Source: an uncultured Christensenellaceae bacterium (GTDB taxonomy: Bacteria; Bacillota; Clostridia; Christensenellales; UBA3700). Taken from it: 64,000 bases of DNA. Below are positions 57,636-64,000 of the stretch, in pieces. The stretch covers positions 1 through 64,000 of the forward strand of contig CALWHF010000003.1 in NCBI GenBank assembly GCA_944380305.1, written 5' to 3'. How positions within the stretch are numbered: position 1 is the stretch's first letter; each line of letters starts with the position of its first letter. The position numbers and the translations under genes were made by a program. Under the pieces are notes generated by a model. That model was not told the origin of the DNA. It did no database searches and saw only the letters and a program-made list of their open reading frames with translations.

Positions 57636-57664
57636 ATAAAAAAAAGCATCGGAAAATCCGACAC
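57636..57664 (-). terminator. Terminator beyond the repeat array
   Basis: Leftward transcript: TCGGA/TCCGA stem (57649-57653/57657-57661) with flanking pairs, followed by CTTTTTTTT. It would end the ruvA-ruvB-queA transcript after the repeats. Confidence 0.7.
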
Positions 57665-57711
57665 TTTAATATATGGATTTATCGAAAAGAAAAACAGAAA
57701 ACCTGTCAGCT

Positions 57712-58075
57712 TGCGCAAGCATATACCGACGGGGAACATACTTTTCGTATGTGACCGAGGAAAAACGCAAGCGCGACAAAGTGATGCGAATCCTTATTAC
57801 AAAGTCCGCCAATACCTCGTCTCATGAACGCGGAGATGCGAGCAAGACAAGGAGAGCCATTTACCGACGGGGAGCATACTTATTCGTATGTGGCCGAGGA
57901 AAAACGCAAGCGCGACAAAGTGATGAGAATCCTTATTACAAAGTCCGCCAATATCTCGTCTCATGAACGCGGAGATGCGAGCAAGACAAGGAGTGCGAGC
58001 ATTTACCGACGGGGAGCATACTTATTCGTATGTGACCCGAGGAAAGCGGAGCACGACAAAGTATTGCGACGCATA
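57712..58075. repeat. Tandem repeat, about 139-bp period, 2.6 copies
   Basis: Copies begin near 57712, 57850 and 57993; identical landmarks are 139 bp apart (for example ATGAACGCGGAGATGCGAGC at 57824 and 57963). Copies 1 and 2 differ at only a few positions; copy 3 is truncated and diverged, ending 8 bp from the queA stop. Each copy contains a small CATAC...GTATG hairpin. In-frame translations exist but shift between copies, so it is not a coding repeat. Confidence 0.85.
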
Positions 58076-58082
58076 TCCGCGT

Positions 58083-59126
58083 TCAAAGAATCAACGTAGC
58101 GTCACCGAACGAAAAAAACCTATACCCCTCTTTCACAGCCACGTCATACATCTTCAGCGCATTCTCTCTGCCCATGAACGCGCTTACGAGCATAAGCAAA
58201 GTCGATTGCGGAAGATGAAAGTTGGTTATCAGGGCGTCTACCGCTTTGAACTTGTACCCGGGGTATATGAAGATGTCGGTATCTCCCGAACACGCCTCTA
58301 CGGTGCCGTCTTCTTTGGCGACGGACTCAAGCACGCGTACGGACGTAGTGCCGACGCAGATCACTCTTCTGCCCTCTTTTTTCGCTTTGGTTATGATGAC
58401 GGCGTTCTCTTCGTCGACGCGGTAATACTCGCTGTGCATTTTGTGATCGAGCACGTTTTCTTCCTTGACTGGTCTGAAAGTGCCAAGCCCGACGTGGAGC
58501 AGGACGGTCGCTATCTGCACGCCTTTCGCGCGTATTTTGTCGAGCAGCTCGGGCGTGAAATGCAGTCCTGCGGTCGGAGCAGCCGCCGAGCCGTTCGTCT
58601 TGCAGTACACGGTCTGGTATCTGTTCTTGTCCTCTAGCTTTTCGGTGATATACGGCGGGAGCGGCATATTGCCTATCTCGTCGAGTATATCCTCGAAAAC
58701 GCCGTCGAAGGTAAACTCTATGTCTCTGAGTCCCTCTTCTTTGTACGCGACGACCTTGCCCGAGAGTTTGTCCGAAAAATAAAGTTGAGTGCCTACGCGC
58801 AGCTTTTTCGCGGGTCTCGTTATGCATTCCCACTTCGTATAGTCGATACGCCTCAGGAGCAAAACCTCGCACTCTCCGTCTCCGAGCGAGCCGTCCGCAA
58901 GCACGCGCTTTGCGAAAATACGCGCGGGAATGACCTTCGTATTGTTGACCACGAGCACGTCGCCCGCCTTCAGATAGTCGGTTATGTCGCGGAAAATCCT
59001 GTGGCTTATCGAGCCGTCCGCCCTGTCGTATACCAAAAGCCGCGAGGAATCGCGCGGCTCTGCGGGGTGCTGAGCTATCTGCTCTTTGGGCAGATAGTAG
59101 TCGAAATCGGTTGTCTTCATCGTCAT
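58083..59126 (-). CDS. queA: S-adenosylmethionine:tRNA ribosyltransferase-isomerase
   Basis: A 347-residue enzyme that turns preQ1-tRNA into epoxyqueuosine-tRNA using the ribosyl of SAM. DFDYYLPKEQIAQHPAEPRD, HVGLGTFRPV and the TNFHLPQSTLLMLVSAFMG end (quoted in part) are family hallmarks. The ATG directly follows the ruvB TAA; a second ATG two codons on is an alternative start. Transcribed as ruvA-ruvB-queA. Confidence 0.96.
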   Translation of the reverse strand: MTMKTTDFDYYLPKEQIAQHPAEPRDSSRLLVYDRADGSISHRIFRDITDYLKAGDVLVVNNTKVIPARIFAKRVLADGSLGDGECEVLLLRRIDYTKWECITRPAKKLRVGTQLYFSDKLSGKVVAYKEEGLRDIEFTFDGVFEDILDEIGNMPLPPYITEKLEDKNRYQTVYCKTNGSAAAPTAGLHFTPELLDKIRAKGVQIATVLLHVGLGTFRPVKEENVLDHKMHSEYYRVDEENAVIITKAKKEGRRVICVGTTSVRVLESVAKEDGTVEACSGDTDIFIYPGYKFKAVDALITNFHLPQSTLLMLVSAFMGRENALKMYDVAVKEGYRFFSFGDATLIL

Positions 59127-60197
59127 TTATTCGTCCTTGTCTCCCGTCTCGAGCACGTCGAGTATGCTCATCTGCCTGACCGCGCTCTGCGGCACTTTCA
59201 TGCCGAGATGTTCGTACGCGTCGGGGAGCACGATCCTGCCTCTCGGAGTGCGCGCGATGAAAGTTATCTGCATAAGATAGGGTTCGTAGACGTCCTCTAT
59301 CGTACCGCTGTCCTCTCCTACCGCCGCGCTCAGCGTATCCAGTCCGACGGGTCCTCCGCCGAATTTTTCTATCATGGTGGTGAGAAGTCTGCGGTCTACC
59401 GAATCGAGACCCAGTTTGTCGATCTCCATTTTGCCGAGAGCGTGGTCTGCGACCTCGTAGGTTATCACGCCTTCGCCCTTGACCTCTGCAAAGTCGCGGA
59501 CGCGCTTGAGTATGCGGTTGGCGATACGCGGAGTGCCGCGGCTTCTTCTCGCGATCTCCACCGCGCCGTCGTCCGACAGCTCGATACCCAGTATGGACGC
59601 GGAGCGTCTGACTATCCTCGCGAGCTGCTCGGGAGTGTACATCTCGAGCCTGCAATTTACACCGAAACGGTCGCGGAGCGGTCCCGTCAGCATACCCGCC
59701 TTGGTCGTCGCACCTATCAGAGTGAATCTTGGGAGCGACAGTCTTATGCTCTTTGCGGTAGGTCCTTTTCCTACTATGAAGTCGAGCGCGAAATCCTCCA
59801 TCGCGGGATACAGCACTTCTTCGACGTTGCGGTTCAGACGGTGTATCTCGTCAATAAACAGCACGTCTCCTTCGCCGAGATTGGTGAGTATCGCGGCAAG
59901 ATCCGCCGCTTTTTCGATCGCGGGTCCGCTGGTGATCCTGATCTGACTGCCCATCTCGTTGGCGATTATGTGCGCGAGCGTGGTCTTGCCCAGTCCCGGG
60001 GGACCGTACAGCAAAACGTGATCGAGTGCCTCGCCTCTCGCGACGGCGGCTTTGATGTATATCTCGAGATTTTCTTTTACCTTGTCCTGACCGATGTAGT
60101 CGCTCATCGTCTTGGGACGCAGGTTGTTTTCGTTGTCCGAATCCGACGCTATCGGCATCGAGGACATGAATCTCTCTTCGTCGTCTTCAAAATTCAT
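59127..60197 (-). CDS. ruvB: Holliday junction branch migration ATPase RuvB
   Basis: A 356-residue AAA+ hexameric motor. Walker [10 protein letters not shown] at about 62-70, Walker [10 protein letters not shown], sensor 1 LIGATTKAG and arginine-finger LRDRFG region followed by the winged-helix C-terminal domain. Standard length. Overlaps ruvA by 4 nt. Confidence 0.97.
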   Translation of the reverse strand: MNFEDDEERFMSSMPIASDSDNENNLRPKTMSDYIGQDKVKENLEIYIKAAVARGEALDHVLLYGPPGLGKTTLAHIIANEMGSQIRITSGPAIEKAADLAAILTNLGEGDVLFIDEIHRLNRNVEEVLYPAMEDFALDFIVGKGPTAKSIRLSLPRFTLIGATTKAGMLTGPLRDRFGVNCRLEMYTPEQLARIVRRSASILGIELSDDGAVEIARRSRGTPRIANRILKRVRDFAEVKGEGVITYEVADHALGKMEIDKLGLDSVDRRLLTTMIEKFGGGPVGLDTLSAAVGEDSGTIEDVYEPYLMQITFIARTPRGRIVLPDAYEHLGMKVPQSAVRQMSILDVLETGDKDE

Positions 60198-60796
60198 CTG
60201 TCAAAACTCCTTAATGCCAATGTGATGATCTGCTCCAGCTTGTCCGTCTTCTTCATCGCGGCGGCGACGGCGGTGTAGGCGTCCGTCTTGGATATGCCGA
60301 GAGATACGAGCGCGGATATTGCGTCCGACGCGACTCCCCCGTTCTGTTCGGGCTGAGCAAAAGAATCGGATACCGCTCCGCTTGCGGCGACGGCTTCGTT
60401 CATCTGTTCCCTGAGTTCGAGCACGATACGCTCCGCGGTCTTCTTGCCTATGCCCTTGACCTTGGATATGGTGGCGGTGTCCCCGCTTACGATCGCGACC
60501 GCGAGAGTGCTCACGTCGGCAGACGAAAGTATTTGCAGAGCCATTTTGCCGCCCACTCCGCTGACCGAAGTCAGCTTCTGGAACATGTTTTTTTCCTCTT
60601 TGCTGTAAAAGCCGAAAAGTCTGACGTCGTCCTGCGTGACGCTGAGCACCGTGTAAACGGTACATTCAAGCCCGAGTCTTCCCAGTCTCGTCAGCGCGTT
60701 GTTGGACACGAGCAGATCGTAACCGACGCCTCCCGCGGAGACGACGAGCCTGCCCTCTTCGTAATGTACGACTTTTCCTGTGATACAATAAAACAT
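60194..60796 (-). CDS. ruvA: Holliday junction DNA-binding protein RuvA
   Basis: A 200-residue junction-binding subunit. Domain I starts at once ([19 protein letters not shown]), domain II has helix-hairpin-helix pairs [16 protein letters not shown] and [19 protein letters not shown], and domain III (150-200) binds RuvB. The frame is open 12 codons further upstream, but the family N-terminus fixes the start at 60796. There is no Shine-Dalgarno; TATAAT ends 7 nt before the ATG, predicting a leaderless or near-leaderless mRNA. Confidence 0.95.
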   Translation of the reverse strand: MFYCITGKVVHYEEGRLVVSAGGVGYDLLVSNNALTRLGRLGLECTVYTVLSVTQDDVRLFGFYSKEEKNMFQKLTSVSGVGGKMALQILSSADVSTLAVAIVSGDTATISKVKGIGKKTAERIVLELREQMNEAVAASGAVSDSFAQPEQNGGVASDAISALVSLGISKTDAYTAVAAAMKKTDKLEQIITLALRSFDR

Positions 60797-60803
60797 ATAT
60801 TTT

Positions 60804-60832
60804 ATTATAAGCCATGCCCGCGTTTTTGACAA
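60804..60832 (-). promoter_or_regulatory. Promoter giving a predicted leaderless ruvA mRNA
   Basis: Minus strand: TTGTCA (60827-60832), 17-nt spacer, perfect TATAAT (60804-60809), 7 nt, then the ruvA ATG. The strongest promoter match of the leaderless set. Confidence 0.75.
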
Positions 60833-60851
60833 CCGTTTGAAGTCACACTGA

Positions 60852-60877
60852 ACAAAAACGGGAGATTTCTCTCCCGT
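60852..60877 (-). terminator. Terminator after coaE
   Basis: Leftward transcript: ACGGGAGA/TCTCCCGT perfect 8-bp stem, 4-nt loop, then TTTTG; 28 nt past the coaE stop and just upstream of the ruvA promoter. Confidence 0.88.
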
Positions 60878-60904
60878 GCGTGATTTCGGTCTGCAAACGC
60901 GGTT

Positions 60905-61468
60905 TCAACCGAGTTCTCTGAGTTTCGCGAAGACCTTTTCCCGCAATTCTCTGAAACTGCCGTCGTTGACGATGACGGTATATCCCGCCTTTCTGCGCTG
61001 TTCGTCTTCGGGCTGGATCGCCATTATCTTTTCGACCCTTGAGACGTCGCAGTCGTCTCTTATGACGACCCTGTTTACCCGCGTCTGTTTGTCTCCCACT
61101 ATCAGCCACACTTTGTCGAAATAATCCTCGAGAAGTCCGCCTTCGAATACCTGTACTTCGACGAAAACCCTGTCTTTGCCCTCGGTGCGTTTGTCGAGTT
61201 CTTTCTTTATGTACGGATGAGCGAGCGAATTGAGCTTTTCGACCGCTGCTTTGTCGCCGAGAACGTGCGCGGATACCTTTTTGTTGTCTATCGCTCCGTC
61301 GGTGAACACGTCGCCGTACTCCCGCTCGAGATCCTTTTTGTAGAGCGGATTCTTCTTTACCTCGCGGTAGAGCGCGTCGCAATCCACGACGGTTTCCCCG
61401 TGTTCTTTCAACATCGCGAGCACCGTACTCTTGCCGCTGCCCACTCCCCCTATCACTGCGATCTTCAT
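60905..61468 (-). CDS. coaE: Dephospho-CoA kinase
   Basis: A 187-residue P-loop kinase for the last step of coenzyme A synthesis. GGVGSGKST is at 8-16, VDCDALYREV gives the catalytic Asp region, and the RVNRVVIRDDCD lid is near 130-140. Length slightly short but normal. GGAGG before the ATG; directly follows polA, a conserved polA-coaE order in Firmicutes. Confidence 0.95.
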   Translation of the reverse strand: MKIAVIGGVGSGKSTVLAMLKEHGETVVDCDALYREVKKNPLYKKDLEREYGDVFTDGAIDNKKVSAHVLGDKAAVEKLNSLAHPYIKKELDKRTEGKDRVFVEVQVFEGGLLEDYFDKVWLIVGDKQTRVNRVVIRDDCDVSRVEKIMAIQPEDEQRRKAGYTVIVNDGSFRELREKVFAKLRELG

Positions 61469-61507
61469 GTCAGCCTCCTTTCGGTTGCCGCGCCGCCTGC
61501 GGCGTGA

Positions 61508-64000
61508 TCATTTGGCGTCCAGCCAGTTGTCGCCGCTACCGACGTCCGCGATCAGCGGCACGTCGAGTTTCGCGACGTTCTGCATGCAGTCCTTCAGGAG
61601 CGCGGACACTTCGTCCTTTTCCTCCTTCGGACAATCGACAATGAGTTCGTCGTGTACCTGCATTATCAGTTTTGCTTTGTAACCGCCCTTTTCGAGCCTG
61701 TCTTCGACGTCTATCATAGCCGCCTTTATTATGTCGCTCGCTGTGCCCTGCAAAGGCATGTTCATCGCGACTCTCTCGCCGAACGCCCTCGTCGCGTAGA
61801 CGGACGACTGAAGTTCGGGTATATACCGCTTTCTGCCGCGCAGCGTGCGGACGTAGCCGTTCGACTTGGCGAAAGCAACGCAGTCTTCCATAAACCTTTT
61901 GACTTTGGGATAGGTCTCAAAGTAGTTCTGCATATACCTTCTCGCCTGCGGAACGCTTATGCCGAGATCTTCGGAAAGCCCGAAATCGCTTATGCCGTAT
62001 ATTATGCCGAAGTTGACCGCTTTCGCGCTTCTTCTCATATCCTGCGTGACGGCGTCGGCGGGCACTCCGAAAAGTTTTGCCGCGGTCGAACGGTGGAAAT
62101 CCGCGCCCTCGTTGAACGCCTCTATCATCGTCTCGTCGCCGCTCATGTGCGCCATAAGACGCAGCTCTATCTGCGAGTAGTCGCCGCATACCAGCACGTT
62201 GCCGTCGGCGGGCACGAACATCTTGCGGATACGTTTGCCGCTCTCTTTGCGCACGGGTATATTCTGAAGATTCGGCTCGGTTGACGAGAGTCTTCCCGTC
62301 GCGGTCACAGCCTGCTTGAATACGGTGTGCACCCTACCGTTCTTGTCTATCAGCGACAGCATGCCGTCGAGATAGGTCGATTTGAGCTTGACTATCTCTC
62401 TGTATCCGAGTATCGCGGGGATTATCGGGTGTTCGTTCTTCAGCGACTCGAGCACTTCCACGTTGGTAGAATATCCCGTCTTTGTCTTCTTGCCGTGTTT
62501 CAGACCGAGTTTTTCGAAGAGTATACGCGCAAGCTGTTGGGTGGAATTGAGGTTGAAAGCCTCTCCCGCAAGCTCGGTTATTTCGGCGGCAAGCCTTTCC
62601 GCCTCCGCGGTCAGCTCCGCATTCAGCTCGTCAAGATATTTTCTGTTGACCTTGAACCCCGCCTGCTCCATCGAATACAGCACTCTGACGAGAGGAAGTT
62701 CTAGATCTCTGTACAGTTCTTCCTGTTCTTTTTCTTTCATCTCGGCGTCGAGCACGGCATCGAGCGACGTCAGCGCGCTTGCTCCGTCCTCCGCGTTCTC
62801 CCCGTATGCCGTTGCAAGCGCGGAAAGACTCTTAAACGTGCGATTGCTGTCGCAAAGATACGCCTTGAGCATAACGTCGTCGCAATCGCCCCCGATCTTT
62901 ATCCCGTAAGGCTCGAACAGGTGCATATACGTCTTTGCGTCGAAACAAAGTTTGCGCACCTCTTTGTCCTCGACGAGCGGTTTTATCGCGCGGAGAAACG
63001 CGTTGTAATCCACTCCCGTTCCGAGCAGATTGTCGGATATGACGACCTCGTACGAACAGCCGTTGCCGCCTATAAATATACGAGACGAGACGTCGAAAGC
63101 GAATACGCCGCTCTTCTTTATCTTCTCAAGCGCGGCTGTCAGCTCGGCTTCGTCGCCGACCGTCTCGGCTTTGACCGCTTCGACTGGTGCGACCCCCTCT
63201 TTGTACGTCAGCCTGTCGGCTATCTTGGAAAATTCGAATTCGAGAAGTATGTCCTTCACTTCTTTGTCGAATTCGTATTCGAACGGCTGCGATTCGGGCA
63301 CGGTTTCTATCGGACAGTCGCGGTCTATCGTCGCCAGCCTGTACGACAGATACGCGCTTTCTTTTCCCTCGGTCAGCTTTCTGTTCAGCGCGCCCTTTGT
63401 CTCGTCGATATGCGCGTATACGTTGTCGAGAGTGCCGTATTCGGCGAGAAGTTTGGTCGCCGTACCCTCGCCTATGCCCGCCACGCCGGGGATGTTGTCG
63501 GAGCTGTCGCCCATGAGCGACTTGAGATCAATTATCTGCGACGGGGTGAACCCGTCCTCTTTCAGGCGCGCCTCGTCGTATTCTACAATCTCGGATATGC
63601 CCTTTTTGGTCATCAGCACCGTCGTCTTGTCGTCGATAAGTTGAAGACTGTCGCGGTCTCCCGTGACGATATACGTCCTGCATTTGCTGCGTTTGGACAG
63701 CGTGCCCAGTATGTCGTCCGCTTCGAATCCGTCCAGCTCCGCGATCTGCACTTTCATCGCGCGCAAGAGCCTTTTGAGCGGCTCGAGCTGACTTGCGAGT
63801 TCTTCGGGCATCGGCTTTCTCGTCGCCTTGTATCCCTCGTACATCTTCTTGCGGAAGGTCGGTGCCTTGCGGTCAAACGCCGCGACGACGTAATCGGGCT
63901 TATACTTGTCTATGAGCTTGAGAAACATATTGACGAAGCCGAAGATCGCGCCCGTCTGCTGCCCCTGTCTGTTGGTCAGAGGAGGGAGCGCGTAAAATGC
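61508..64000 (-). CDS. polA: DNA polymerase I (5' end beyond the window)
   Basis: 831 codons are visible; the frame runs off the right edge, where the N-terminal segment FYALPPLTNRQGQQTGAIFG shows that about ten residues are missing. The 5'-3' exonuclease domain (about 1-300) is complete with GDRDSLQLID and DLKSLMGDSSDNIPGV. The middle domain has the fold but not the DXE exonuclease motif (FDVSSRIF where E. coli has FDTETDSL), so proofreading is probably lost, as in many Firmicutes. Polymerase motifs A (DYSQIELRLMAHMSG), B (RRSAKAVNFGIIYG) and C (VHDELIVD) are intact. Confidence 0.97.
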   Translation of the reverse strand, partial: AFYALPPLTNRQGQQTGAIFGFVNMFLKLIDKYKPDYVVAAFDRKAPTFRKKMYEGYKATRKPMPEELASQLEPLKRLLRAMKVQIAELDGFEADDILGTLSKRSKCRTYIVTGDRDSLQLIDDKTTVLMTKKGISEIVEYDEARLKEDGFTPSQIIDLKSLMGDSSDNIPGVAGIGEGTATKLLAEYGTLDNVYAHIDETKGALNRKLTEGKESAYLSYRLATIDRDCPIETVPESQPFEYEFDKEVKDILLEFEFSKIADRLTYKEGVAPVEAVKAETVGDEAELTAALEKIKKSGVFAFDVSSRIFIGGNGCSYEVVISDNLLGTGVDYNAFLRAIKPLVEDKEVRKLCFDAKTYMHLFEPYGIKIGGDCDDVMLKAYLCDSNRTFKSLSALATAYGENAEDGASALTSLDAVLDAEMKEKEQEELYRDLELPLVRVLYSMEQAGFKVNRKYLDELNAELTAEAERLAAEITELAGEAFNLNSTQQLARILFEKLGLKHGKKTKTGYSTNVEVLESLKNEHPIIPAILGYREIVKLKSTYLDGMLSLIDKNGRVHTVFKQAVTATGRLSSTEPNLQNIPVRKESGKRIRKMFVPADGNVLVCGDYSQIELRLMAHMSGDETMIEAFNEGADFHRSTAAKLFGVPADAVTQDMRRSAKAVNFGIIYGISDFGLSEDLGISVPQARRYMQNYFETYPKVKRFMEDCVAFAKSNGYVRTLRGRKRYIPELQSSVYATRAFGERVAMNMPLQGTASDIIKAAMIDVEDRLEKGGYKAKLIMQVHDELIVDCPKEEKDEVSALLKDCMQNVAKLDVPLIADVGSGDNWLDAK

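Larger units (their letters stand above)
57427..58082. other. Gene-free region: TA promoter, terminator and tandem repeat array
   Basis: About 655 bp. The right two thirds are the tandem repeats (57712-58075), then a leftward terminator (57636-57664), then an AT-rich stretch with several TATA-like palindromes (57540-57600) and the toxin-antitoxin promoter region. Confidence 0.6.

Noticed and set aside
57712..58075. Tandem repeats as a CRISPR array
   Set aside because: The whole 139-bp unit is repeated with no variable spacers, and no cas genes are nearby.
57673..58099. Short overlapping frames inside the tandem repeats
   Set aside because: The frames shift between copies and lack proper initiation sites, so they are repeat by-products and not genes.

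Overview
The window looks like core chromosome of a Gram-positive anaerobe of class Clostridia, probably an uncultured gut lineage. Three things point that way: an IspH fused to ribosomal S1 domains, the SCIFF peptide with its radical-SAM maturase, and gene strings that match Bacillus/Clostridia synteny (cmk-plsC-ispH/rpsA; M50-scpA-scpB-DUF2953-gerW-dac-rluB; rpsO-pnp-ylxY-mlpA-spoIIIE-rimO-pgsA-cinA-recA-rny; secDF-recJ-relA-dtd-hemZ; scfA-scfB-yajC-tgt-queA-ruvB-ruvA). Sporulation-linked genes (gerW/ytfJ, a SpoIIM-like protein, a Spo0A DNA-binding domain, ylxY, ftsK/spoIIIE) suggest a spore former or a descendant of one. Almost every gene is on the minus strand; only four intact genes and one gene remnant read rightwards.

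Layout: 1-7 kb carries lipid, isoprenoid and nucleotide housekeeping (ispH-S1, two plsC paralogues, cmk, baiN/yhiN-type flavoprotein, surE). 7-9 kb is a BspA-type leucine-rich-repeat lipoprotein. 9.2-14.3 kb is a five-gene biotin-dependent Na+-pump operon with two different carboxyltransferases. 14.8-22.6 kb holds rluB, a DD-carboxypeptidase, gerW, DUF2953, scpBA, an M50 protease and lysA, interrupted at 18.1-18.9 kb by a rearrangement that left a LysR fragment against a lipoprotein gene. 22.6-23.3 kb is AT-rich and gene-free. 23.3-27.2 kb has dacF, deoB, a stand-alone Spo0A effector domain and a SpoIIM-like gene. 27.2-27.8 kb is full of inverted repeats. 27.8-42.5 kb runs rny, recA, cinA, pgsA, rimO, ftsK, dut, M16 peptidase, ylxY, pnp, rpsO. 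42.6-56.8 kb runs hemZ, dtd, relA, recJ, secDF, SCIFF and yajC. 56.8-64 kb has tgt, a YafQ/DinJ-type toxin-antitoxin pair, a tandem-repeat array, queA-ruvB-ruvA, coaE and polA (cut by the window end).

The points most worth following are these. Four genes (surE, deoB, the Spo0A-domain gene, ruvA) have a -10 box placed 6-7 nt before the ATG and no Shine-Dalgarno, which predicts leaderless transcripts. A 279-bp element bounded by perfect 24-nt inverted repeats encloses three nested helices whose G.U wobbles fit only a rightward RNA. The decarboxylase operon pairs a pyruvate/oxaloacetate-type and a divergent acyl-CoA-type carboxyltransferase with a single biotin carrier and one membrane pump. Two 0A-box-like repeats lie just upstream of the SpoIIM-like gene beside the stand-alone Spo0A domain. 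A roughly 139-bp tandem repeat lies between the queA stop codon and its likely terminator. No rRNA, tRNA, CRISPR array, prophage or transposase was seen.
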